Source: Methanobacteriaceae archaeon
GTDB lineage: Archaea; Methanobacteriota; Methanobacteria; Methanobacteriales; Methanobacteriaceae
Assembly: GCA_017883605.1 (NCBI GenBank)
Contig: JADGNH010000104.1
Coordinates: 1 to 6,962, forward strand
Direction: 5' to 3'
Length of the DNA: 6,962 bases
Both the position numbers and the translations under genes were made by a program. Positions 1 to 5,439 of the stretch are shown piece by piece. Under the pieces are notes generated by a model that was not told where the DNA came from, did not search any database, and saw only the letters and a list, made by a program, of their open reading frames with translations. Within the stretch, counting starts at the first letter, position 1, and every line of letters begins with the position of its first letter.

Positions 1-1
1 G

Positions 2-409
2 GCTCTGGTGGATGATCTATGGGCCACAGTAGGTACAGCCAACCTGGATGGTTCGTCTCTCACCCATGTAAATGAACTTAAAGGTTTTTATGAGGGAAAA
101 TTTCAAAGAAACATGGAGTTGAACGTTATTATACCGGAACTGGGTAAAAAATCAAACGGTGAAGTTGAAAAGCTGCGGAATTTATTGTGGAAGGAACATT
201 TGGGAATCGGTGATATTCCTCACAGTAAACGAGCCCCAGGGGGATGGTTGGATATGTGGCAAAAAGCAGCTTACAAAAATATGAAATCCCTGAACCATAA
301 AAAACCACATTTAAATGGTCAGATATTACCTTACAGCACCGAAAAATCCGTTGAAAGTCAGCTGAAGGATTTAGGGATACAAACCAAAGGCTGGATGCTT
401 TTAGAATGA
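2..409 (+). CDS. Phospholipase D superfamily protein, C-terminal part (5' end outside window)
   Basis: The frame is open to the left edge and ends at TGA 407-409; the GTG at 8 is almost certainly an internal valine. The visible start, A-L-V-D-D-L-W-A-T-V-G-T-A-N-L-D-G-S-S-L, is the second half of the C-terminal HKD motif of the phospholipase D superfamily (HxKxxxxDxxxxxxGxxN). The Asp and the G-T-A-N part are visible; the His and Lys would lie just left of the window. The following N-x-E-L-N segment also fits the family. Members are phosphodiesterases or phosphatidyltransferases (cardiolipin synthase-like enzymes, PLD-type nucleases) acting through a covalent phosphohistidine. About 85 residues with no motif I recognise follow, including K-, W- and P-rich stretches. 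Which substrate it uses cannot be told from this end. The family call is firm; lipid synthase versus hydrolase is open. Confidence 0.8.
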   Translation, partial: ALVDDLWATVGTANLDGSSLTHVNELKGFYEGKFQRNMELNVIIPELGKKSNGEVEKLRNLLWKEHLGIGDIPHSKRAPGGWLDMWQKAAYKNMKSLNHKKPHLNGQILPYSTEKSVESQLKDLGIQTKGWMLLE

Positions 410-484
410 ACCATAACTGACTATAAATTTAGAATAAACCATAAACTGGCTATAAATTTAGAATGAACCATAACTGACTATAAA
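400..484. repeat. Three tandem copies of a 28-29 bp unit
   Basis: Copies lie at 400-427, 428-456 and 457-484. Copies 1 and 3 are identical over 28 bp; copy 2 has two substitutions and one inserted A. The unit begins TTTAGAATGAACC and ends GACTATAAA. The first copy includes the last codons and the TGA stop of the phospholipase-D-like gene, so the array looks like a tandem expansion of the gene's 3' end and trailer. The repeat carries no spacers, so it is not a CRISPR array. Confidence 0.9.
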
Positions 485-615
485 TCTTGCATTAACCCTG
501 AGTTGTTTTTTACTGTTTTATTAAAATATTTTTTATCCATTTTTCAACGGACCAGGGTTTTTTCTAAAACTGTTATTCTGTTGAATAAATTCATTTAAAG
601 GGATGCATTGGAATT

Positions 616-645
616 TCTCTTAGAAATTTATCTCTTAGAAATTTA
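616..645. repeat. Perfect 15-bp tandem duplication
   Basis: TCTCTTAGAAATTTA occurs at 616-630 and again at 631-645. The second copy runs into the putative TATA region of the downstream radical SAM gene. It could be a slippage product. Confidence 0.85.
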
Positions 646-649
646 TATT
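642..649 (+). promoter_or_regulatory. Putative TATA box of the radical SAM gene
   Basis: TTTATATT resembles the archaeal box A. It would place a transcript start near 670-675 and a leader of about 70 nt before the ATG at 743. A second AT-rich candidate, AAATATAA at 657-664, would give a shorter leader. The remaining spacer 485-742 is T/A-rich, with a long-range AACCCTG/CAGGGTT inverted repeat (494-500 and 553-559) that I cannot assign. Confidence 0.4.
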
Positions 650-742
650 AATGTAAAAATATAAAATATACAATTAGAACTTAATCTCAAAACAATTTTA
701 TTTTAACTTGATGTTATTTGATGGACTAAAAAAAGGTAAAAT

Positions 743-2194
743 ATGACTAAAGAAATTGACGTACTGCTTATAAACCCTTATGATGAGAACGCATTGAAAA
801 ATGCTCTTGGTTTCATAACCCCTCCAATGAATCTCATGTACCTGGCGTCATCACTTGAGAAAGAGTCTTACTCTGTTAAAATAGTAGATGATGATCTCCT
901 TCAAAAAGGCTATGAAAATGTGTCTGAGCTGGCTCGAAAGCTCAATCCACAAGTAGTAGCTGTTACTGCCACTACATCCACCATAAAAAGCGCATTGAAA
1001 TACTTGGAACTGGTTAAGGATACACTGCCTAATTCTTTAACTGTAATAGGAGGTCCTCACGCTACTTTCATGCCCTTTGAAACCTTAAAAGGTTCTAAAG
1101 CCCTTGATGTGGTGGTTATGGGTGAGGGTGAGGAGACCCTGGTTGATATAGCAGACCAATCATCTCCGGAAAGTATTCCAGATCTGGAAGATGTTAGGGG
1201 AATTATTTTCAGGGATCCCCACACTGGAAATTTAAAATCTACACCAGCCAGACCTTTAATAAAAGACCTTGACTTATTACCTTTCCCGGCAAGACATCTG
1301 GTCCCATTCGATTCATATGGTGCTTCTCAAGAACAAACTGGTGGGATAATAACCAGCAGGGGTTGTGTGTATTCCTGTAACTACTGTTCATCATCACTTA
1401 TCATGGGCAAAAAATTCCGATCCCGCAGTCCAAACAACGTGGTGGACGAAATTGAGGAATTAATAGATAATTACCAGATAAGAGATATAGGCTTTATGGA
1501 CGACACATTCATGCTCAATAAAAGAAGGGCTAATGACATTGCCAATGAAATCAGAGCCAGAGGTATGGATTTGAGCTTCGTTGCATCTTCCCGGGTTGAC
1601 CGGGTAGACCAGAATTTACTTCAAAATCTGAAAAGTTCTGGGATGAACACCATATATTACGGTGTTGAATCAGGGTCACAGCGTATATTGGACCTGATGA
1701 AAAAGGGCATAACTCTCAAACAAGCAGAAGATGCAGTTAAAAGTGCAAAAAATGCGGATTTAGAAGTTTTAACCTCCTTTATAATAGGGTATCCTGGAGA
1801 AACCCAAGAGGATATGAACAAAACCATAAAGTTCTCAACAAAACTTGATCCAGACTACTGTCAATATTCTATACTAACACCATTTCCAGGAACACCCATC
1901 TACAATGAACTCAAAGAAAAAAATTTAATTGATAACGAAGAGTGGCAGGAATACACCGTACTAAAACCAGTTTTGAAATACGATGAAATAGGTTTGAACA
2001 AGAAGATGGTGGAAAGAAAATTGGCCATGGCCTATTTGAAATTCTACGCCAGGCCTAAATATCTCCTGAACCATCGCCACATGTTCAAGGTTATGTTAAA
2101 AACAGTTGCTCGAAGTTTCATACTCCCAAAACTCATGGGAGGTACTGGTAAAGGTTGGTACCAAAACATAGACAATAAGAATTCGTCAAAGTAG
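743..2194 (+). CDS. B12-binding-domain radical SAM protein (class B architecture, substrate unknown)
   Basis: 483 residues. The N-terminal Rossmann-like cobalamin-binding domain spans about residues 5-135, with the usual landmarks P27-P28-M-N-L-M-Y-L, V-D-D at 48-50, G103-G-P-H and G127-E-G-E-E-T. It lacks a DxHxxG motif, as is common in this class, where cobalamin is bound base-off without a histidine ligand. The radical SAM core follows: C208-x3-C212-x2-C215 would bind the [4Fe-4S] cluster, and G307-V-E-S-G-S fits the SAM-binding GxESGS element. The C-terminal 90 residues are helical and basic, typical of the BchE/methyltransferase-like group. Family members include C-methyltransferases and ring-forming enzymes; in methanogens some modify methyl-coenzyme M reductase or lipids. 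No neighbour identifies the substrate and the gene stands alone. The start at 743 is supported by AGGT at 734-737, 5 nt upstream. Family confidence is high, function unresolved. Confidence 0.9.
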   Translation: MTKEIDVLLINPYDENALKNALGFITPPMNLMYLASSLEKESYSVKIVDDDLLQKGYENVSELARKLNPQVVAVTATTSTIKSALKYLELVKDTLPNSLTVIGGPHATFMPFETLKGSKALDVVVMGEGEETLVDIADQSSPESIPDLEDVRGIIFRDPHTGNLKSTPARPLIKDLDLLPFPARHLVPFDSYGASQEQTGGIITSRGCVYSCNYCSSSLIMGKKFRSRSPNNVVDEIEELIDNYQIRDIGFMDDTFMLNKRRANDIANEIRARGMDLSFVASSRVDRVDQNLLQNLKSSGMNTIYYGVESGSQRILDLMKKGITLKQAEDAVKSAKNADLEVLTSFIIGYPGETQEDMNKTIKFSTKLDPDYCQYSILTPFPGTPIYNELKEKNLIDNEEWQEYTVLKPVLKYDEIGLNKKMVERKLAMAYLKFYARPKYLLNHRHMFKVMLKTVARSFILPKLMGGTGKGWYQNIDNKNSSK

Positions 2195-2290
2195 ATCTAA
2201 TTGTTTTTATCAATCTTAAAAACATTTTCAAATCATCTTAAAAATATTATTCAAAAAAATTGTTCAATATGTATTTTTTTCATCATAAAG
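2195..2290 (+). terminator. U-tract termination region after the radical SAM gene
   Basis: No strong hairpin is seen. Short T-tracts occur at 2203-2207 and 2274-2280 (seven Ts), in the style of archaeal U-tract terminators. The longest lies about 80 nt beyond the stop. Confidence 0.35.
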
Positions 2291-2304
2291 TTTATTATAA
2301 TTGA

Positions 2305-2312
2305 TTTATATA
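2305..2312 (+). promoter_or_regulatory. TATA box of the CsbD-like gene
   Basis: TTTATATA is a perfect archaeal box A. It predicts a transcript start near 2333-2337, leaving a leader of about 25 nt that contains the GGAGGG ribosome binding site at 2348-2353. Confidence 0.7.
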
Positions 2313-2358
2313 GATATAATAGAATAAATTAGATTGTAAACTATTATGGAGGGATTTT

Positions 2359-2505
2359 ATGGGTGAGAAAACCGGTGAATTGAAAGGAAAAGCTAAGGAA
2401 ATGAAAGGGGAAATTAAGGGGAAATCTAAAGAGCTTAAGGGTGAGATTAAAGGAAAGGCTAAAGAAACTGAAGGGACTATAAAAGGTAAAATTAAGAAAT
2501 TATGA
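2359..2505 (+). CDS. 48-residue CsbD-like protein made of an 11-residue repeat
   Basis: The ATG at 2359 is preceded by GGAGGG at 2348-2353 with a 5-nt gap, and the frame ends at TGA 2503-2505. The ATG at 2346 is only a seven-codon dead end. After M-G-E-K-T the protein is four units of an 11-mer: residues 6-16, 17-27, 28-38 and 39-48 (last one 10 long), consensus G-E-I/L-K-G-K-A/S-K-E-x-K. More than a third of the residues are lysine; there are no aromatics or cysteine and no signal or membrane segment. The G-K-x-K-E / K-G-E-x-K pattern is that of CsbD-family proteins (stress-induced in bacteria, function unclear) and of 11-mer LEA-type amphipathic helices. A role as an abundant cytosolic stress or nucleic-acid-coating protein is inference. 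Strong promoter and ribosome-binding signals suggest good expression. Confidence 0.8.
   Translation: MGEKTGELKGKAKEMKGEIKGKSKELKGEIKGKAKETEGTIKGKIKKL
2374..2502 (+). repeat. 33-nt coding repeat, four units
   Basis: The units are 2374-2406, 2407-2439, 2440-2472 and 2473-2502, matching the protein 11-mer. Each of the first three begins GG(T/G)GA(A/G)(A/T)T, and all are purine-rich on the + strand. The units have diverged at synonymous sites, so the repeat is old or selected at protein level. Confidence 0.75.
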
Positions 2506-2566
2506 AATTTCAATGATATTAAAGGTTAAAAATGTAAATTGGACCTCGATTCATATCTTATAGGAC

Positions 2567-2612
2567 GGTCTTTTACTTTTTTCATTAAGATTCCCTTTCC
2601 TTTTTTTTTGAT
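2567..2612 (+). terminator. U-tract terminator of the CsbD-like gene
   Basis: T-tracts occur at 2571-2574, 2577-2582 and 2601-2609 (nine Ts). Only a weak GACC/GGTC pairing (2542-2545 with 2567-2570) precedes them, so this is best read as an archaeal U-tract terminator. Confidence 0.5.
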
Positions 2613-2649
2613 TAACATATCTTATTTTATTTTTTTTTATTTAGATTCA

Positions 2650-2692
2650 GTTTAAAAAAGAATTTTCAGTTTAGTTTTAAAAAGAATTTTCA
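2650..2692. repeat. Direct repeat of a 19-bp AT-rich unit
   Basis: GTTTAAAAAAGAATTTTCA at 2650-2668 recurs at 2674-2692 with one mismatch, 24 bp apart. It lies upstream of the three 23-24 bp spaced repeats that begin at 2711. Confidence 0.7.
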
Positions 2693-2710
2693 AACAATTC
2701 ATCATATTTT

Positions 2711-2776
2711 TGTATCACGGATAGTGTGAATATTGTATCACGGATAGCGATACATATCGTATCGCAGATAGTGTGT
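2711..2776. repeat. Three iteron-like direct repeats upstream of mer
   Basis: TGTATCACGGATAG occurs at 2711-2724 and 2734-2747, and a variant (CGTATCGCAGATAG) at 2758-2771. All three are followed by a similar purine/T stretch. The 23-24 bp phasing, about two helical turns, is typical of binding sites for a protein array. They end about 30 bp before the operator-like palindrome of mer, so a role in mer control is likely but inferred. Confidence 0.75.
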
Positions 2777-2791
2777 ATTTCATAACATATT

Positions 2792-2846
2792 AAAAGTTAA
2801 ATTTTGTATAACATTATACATCCTTTTATATACAATGAGTTACATA
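2792..2846 (+). promoter_or_regulatory. mer promoter-operator cassette (copy 1 of 2)
   Basis: The TATA box is TTTATATA at 2825-2832, giving an expected transcript start near 2855 and a leader of about 30 nt. Just upstream is the perfect palindrome TGTATAACATTATACA (2805-2820; 7-bp arms, CA centre). The whole 55-bp block recurs at 4116-4169 with about five substitutions and one gap. In both copies the palindrome start and the TATA start are 20 bp apart, and GAGTTACATA follows the TATA box. Confidence 0.75.
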
Positions 2847-2863
2847 CTATGGGTTACATACTA
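2839..2863 (+). repeat. Direct repeat GTTACATACTA at the expected mer transcript start
   Basis: Identical 11-bp units lie at 2839-2849 and 2853-2863, 14 bp apart, straddling the predicted start site. The first unit lies at the end of the duplicated promoter block. Confidence 0.7.
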
Positions 2864-2884
2864 AACTTAGAGAGGTGTCAATTT

Positions 2885-3859
<975 letters not shown>

Positions 3860-3868
3860 TCCCAACAC

Positions 3869-3880
3869 TTTTTTTTTATT
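3869..3880 (+). terminator. U-tract terminator after mer
   Basis: Nine consecutive Ts at 3869-3877, then ATT, begin 9 nt after the mer stop. It lies before the ribosome binding site of the next small gene, so termination may be partial with readthrough into that gene. Confidence 0.5.
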
Positions 3881-3897
3881 TAAAGAGAGGTTCTTAA

Positions 3898-4014
3898 ATG
3901 GAAACTTATTATTACCTGCTTTTTATGGGTATAACCCTAGCTGCTATTGTTGGCGGTTTGTTATTCCGAATTTATCAGTCAGGTGACTATCAACAAGTAT
4001 GTCTATTAAAATGA
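3898..4014 (+). CDS. 38-residue single-pass membrane miniprotein downstream of mer
   Basis: The ATG at 3898 has GAGAGGT at 3885-3891, 6 nt upstream; the frame ends at TGA 4012-4014. Residues 4-23 (Y-Y-Y-L-L-F-M-G-I-T-L-A-A-I-V-G-G-L-L-F) form one clear membrane helix, followed by R24 and a short polar tail with one Cys (C35). A G-x(7)-G-G pattern in the helix might allow helix packing. It starts 38 nt after the mer stop with no separate TATA box that I can see, so it probably shares the mer transcript. I do not recognise the family. The good SD and clear topology argue for a real gene; its short length leaves doubt. A role tied to methanogenesis or membrane-bound Mtr is only a guess from position. 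Confidence 0.6.
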   Translation: METYYYLLFMGITLAAIVGGLLFRIYQSGDYQQVCLLK

Positions 4015-4047
4015 GGATTCTAAATGGCAATTTTATTATCAATTTAT
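4015..4047 (+). other. Echo of the miniprotein start: SD plus an 8-codon frame
   Basis: GAGG at 4013-4016 precedes ATG 4024, which reads M-A-I-L-L-S-I-Y before TGA 4048-4050. The stretch from GAGG through ATGG and the following TTATTAT aligns well with 3887-3915, the start region of the miniprotein gene. It may be a decayed tandem copy or a tiny leader frame. It overlaps the miniprotein stop region. Confidence 0.3.
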
Positions 4048-4108
4048 TGAATAAAATATATTATTAATTTATTGAATGCAAATAATTCAAATTTACTGGA
4101 ATAAAATA
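4041..4108. repeat. Three AT-rich direct repeats upstream of the ribbon-helix-helix gene
   Basis: Units of about 18-19 bp, AATTTATTGAATAAAATA and variants, occur at 4041-4058, 4066-4084 and 4090-4108, phased 25 and 24 bp. They precede the second copy of the promoter cassette, as the repeats at 2711-2776 precede the first, although the unit sequences differ. Confidence 0.6.
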
Positions 4109-4115
4109 ATTTTTA

Positions 4116-4169
4116 AAAAGTTATATTTTGTATAACATTATAAAACCTTTTATAAATATGAGTTACATA
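4116..4169 (+). promoter_or_regulatory. Promoter-operator cassette of the ribbon-helix-helix gene (copy 2 of 2)
   Basis: The TATA box is TTTATAAA at 4149-4156. Upstream is TGTATAACATTATAAA (4129-4144), the mer palindrome with one arm mismatch, 20 bp before the TATA start exactly as at mer. GAGTTACATA also follows (4160-4169). The expected transcript start is near 4180, giving a leader of about 65 nt before ATG 4247. Confidence 0.7.
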
Positions 4170-4246
4170 AAAACATATAAAGATGTTTAATTATGAATTA
4201 AGATTACAACAATATGGAATTAAAATCATGATGGGATTGATTTTTT

Positions 4247-4393
4247 ATGTCTAAAAAGATAGGTGTGGGTTTAAAGTTGGATAAAAAACAATTAGAACAC
4301 CTTAAAGATTTTGCTAAGCGTAAAGGGGGAAGCCCCATCAGTCACCATATAAGGATCGCTATTGCAGAATATCTTGAAAAATATGATAAATAG
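4247..4393 (+). CDS. Ribbon-helix-helix (CopG/Arc-type) transcription regulator, 48 residues
   Basis: The frame runs from ATG 4247 to TAG 4391-4393; upstream ATGs at 4193, 4214, 4228 and 4231 are out of frame or blocked by stops. Residues 4-11 (K-I-G-V-G-L-K-L) form the DNA-contacting beta strand. Helix A follows (D12-K26, with K-K-Q-L-E-H-L-K-D-F-A-K-R), then a G-G-S-P turn and helix B (S32-E44, S-H-H-I-R-I-A-I-A-E-Y-L). This is the RHH_1 pattern, and the length is that of a minimal RHH monomer; such proteins bind palindromes or tandem sites as dimers of dimers. The SD is weak (GGGA at 4233-4236, 10 nt away), suggesting low expression. Its promoter duplicates that of mer including the palindrome, so autoregulation and control of mer are plausible. 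No toxin partner of recognised type follows, so an antitoxin role is less likely. Confidence 0.8.
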   Translation: MSKKIGVGLKLDKKQLEHLKDFAKRKGGSPISHHIRIAIAEYLEKYDK

Positions 4394-4454
4394 GTTAAAT
4401 TAAAAAATAAATAGGTTAGTTGAATTTAAAGATTTTTTTATTGGTGATCAATAC

Positions 4455-4760
4455 ATGAATGATGAGGATAAACAATCCAACGTGTTTACAAGGGCAAATG
4501 AAATACTAAATGACCATAATGGTGTTTACCTTGAAAAAAGATTATATCTTATCTTAAAAAAAGAATTCCCTGATTTAACAAGGAATGATTTCCATGATAT
4601 TTTAAATAAGCTTTTAGATGGCGATTATGTAATGCAACGTGGACTTATAAGACAATTGCCCCCTAATAAATCTAAAACAATCCGGGAAGGGTATTCTGAC
4701 ACAAAACAGGGAAAAGGTGCTTCTGATGCTTCACGACCTCCTGATAAGAAGGGTATATAA
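4455..4760 (+). CDS. Small winged-helix-like protein with a disordered basic tail
   Basis: 101 residues. GGTGAT at 4443-4448 sits 6 nt before the ATG and matches the archaeal 16S tail well. Residues 10-68 look like a helix-turn-helix with wing: helices at about 10-20, 25-38 and 42-55, then a beta pair around G-D-Y-V-M-Q-R-G-L-I-R-Q-L-P. Residues 69-101 are rich in K, S, G, D and P and probably unstructured. It lies 61 nt downstream of the ribbon-helix-helix gene in the same direction with no obvious own TATA box, though T7 at 4433-4439 lies between them. I do not recognise the family; a DNA-binding or adaptor role is inferred from predicted fold only. Confidence 0.65.
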   Translation: MNDEDKQSNVFTRANEILNDHNGVYLEKRLYLILKKEFPDLTRNDFHDILNKLLDGDYVMQRGLIRQLPPNKSKTIREGYSDTKQGKGASDASRPPDKKGI

Positions 4761-4769
4761 ATTCCAATC

Positions 4770-4857
4770 TCATATTCCAAATCTCAACTTTACAAATAAT
4801 TTTCTCTGATTATAATTTCTTTAATTAATAAAAAAATGAATAGCTGACCTTTTTTTA
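4770..4857. terminator. Bidirectional U-tract terminator between convergent genes
   Basis: On the + strand, T-rich runs at 4799-4822 and T7 at 4850-4856 follow the winged-helix-like gene. On the - strand, A7 at 4830-4836 reads as U7 about 20 nt after the stop of the convergent gene. No strong hairpin is seen. Confidence 0.5.
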
Positions 4858-5100
4858 ATCCATATCTTTTTTATCCTCATACAGGAATCCATAGCTGTCC
4901 ACCAGTTCCTTAAACTCATCAGTTTCTGATACAACATTTAAAGCATCCTCTATGTCCCTGAGAATATGCAGATCCCGGATTTTCGATTCAACATTAGAGT
5001 AATCTTTTTTAAGAACTATATGGACCGCCACGTTTTCATCTTCAACTGTGCAAATCTTATTACCGTCTTCATTAACAGATAATTTAATTTCTAAATCCAC
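4855..5100 (-). CDS. Small acidic protein of unknown function
   Basis: I place the start at GTG 5100-5098 (81 residues, M-D-L-E-I-K-L-S-V-N-E-D). An in-frame GTG at 5109-5107 lies inside AGGTGAT (5111-5105), a near-perfect ribosome binding site 4 nt from GTG 5100, so the longer reading is unlikely. Visible features are a beta-rich N-terminal half (residues 1-33, alternating hydrophobics), then a helical half (S-N-V-E-S-K-I-R-D-L-H-I-L-R-D-I-E-D-A-L onward). The C-terminus is very acidic (Y-E-D-K-K-D-M-D). No membrane segment is present; one Cys (in K-I-C-T-V) stands alone. An AT-rich stretch near 5138-5146 could be the TATA box. I recognise no family, and the neighbours give no functional hint. 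Confidence 0.6.
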   Translation of the reverse strand: MDLEIKLSVNEDGNKICTVEDENVAVHIVLKKDYSNVESKIRDLHILRDIEDALNVVSETDEFKELVDSYGFLYEDKKDMD

Positions 5101-5163
5101 TCTAATCACCTACTTTTTTTAATCTCTGTATTGTTTAAGGATTATTTATTATTCTTATCACCC

Positions 5164-5201
5164 TCAAATTCATTAAAGTTTTATCAAATTCATTAAAGTT
5201 T
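5164..5201. repeat. Perfect 18-bp direct repeat, 20-bp period
   Basis: TCAAATTCATTAAAGTTT lies at 5164-5181 and 5184-5201, separated by two bases. It is a local tandem duplication upstream of the - strand gene that starts at 5100. Confidence 0.85.
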
Positions 5202-5296
5202 AAATGATGGGCACCTCTTGACACATGTAGGAGGCCCTTATGCATTGTTTGAAGTAATTGTGTGCAGCTTTCGCCATCTTAACGATTTGTGTGGTA

Positions 5297-5323
5297 ACTG
5301 GTACAAATTCTATAAGTACCAGT
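5297..5323. other. Hairpin, perfect 8-bp stem
   Basis: ACTGGTAC (5297-5304) pairs with GTACCAGT (5316-5323) around an 11-nt loop. On the + strand it is followed by a T-rich stretch (5335-5345), so it could end a small + strand transcript. Confidence 0.6.
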
Positions 5324-5375
5324 AAGGTTAACAGTTTATATTTTTGAACTTCGTAATAGACCGATTTAACGAAGT

Positions 5376-5424
5376 ACCTGATCCTCCAAATTTCAATTCT
5401 TAGCACCTGATCCTCCAAATTTCA
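5376..5424. repeat. Perfect 20-bp direct repeat, 29-bp period
   Basis: ACCTGATCCTCCAAATTTCA is found at 5376-5395 and 5405-5424. Read on the - strand each copy contains GGAGGATCAGGT, i.e. a strong SD-like core, just after the end of the ATPase remnant. The second-copy edge is 15 bp from the remnant's stop codon. Confidence 0.85.
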
Positions 5425-5439
5425 TTCCCAAGGAAATTA

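Larger units (their letters stand above)
5101..5439. other. 339-bp spacer with direct repeats and hairpins, no convincing gene
   Basis: The stretch holds a 20-bp period repeat (5164-5201), two hairpin-forming inverted repeats (5297-5323 and 5348-5375) and a 20-bp direct repeat (5376-5424). The middle part 5205-5425 is less AT-rich than the flanks. A good SD, AGGAGG at 5229-5234, precedes ATG 5240, but that frame stops after five codons (M-H-C-L-K). Open frames on either strand there lack a credible start or recognisable product. A decayed gene or a structured RNA both remain possible. Confidence 0.5.

Noticed and set aside
400..484. Possible short CRISPR array
   Set aside because: The units are head-to-tail without spacers and include a coding end, so this is a plain tandem repeat.
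494..559. AACCCTG/CAGGGTT inverted repeat as terminator of the phospholipase-D-like gene
   Set aside because: The arms are only 7 bp with a loop of over 50 nt, so a stable hairpin is doubtful. T-tracts at 505-510 and 558-563 may end transcription without it.
2295..2513. Open frame on the - strand, 72 residues, rich in S, P, L and F
   Set aside because: It is the complement of the repetitive lysine-rich CsbD-like gene, starts in its trailer and covers its promoter and SD. The + strand reading has proper signals.
2804..2884. In-frame 27-residue N-terminal extension of Mer
   Set aside because: It would be translated from DNA holding the TATA box and operator. No SD precedes 2804, and known Mer proteins begin at M-K-F-G-I-E-F.
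4386..4418. ATAAATAGGTTA direct repeat at the RHH stop codon
   Set aside because: It is only 12 bp in AT-rich DNA and carries no clear functional meaning; I would not read it as an attachment site.
4247..4760. Toxin-antitoxin module
   Set aside because: The first protein has an antitoxin-like RHH fold, but the second lacks features of RelE, PIN, HEPN or Fic toxins and the genes are 61 nt apart rather than overlapping.
5200..5418. 72-residue - strand frame beginning at TTG 5418
   Set aside because: It has a TTG start without a proper upstream site, its first residues are coded by the 20-bp duplicated unit, and it has no recognisable family. It may be part of a decayed gene but is not supported as a CDS.
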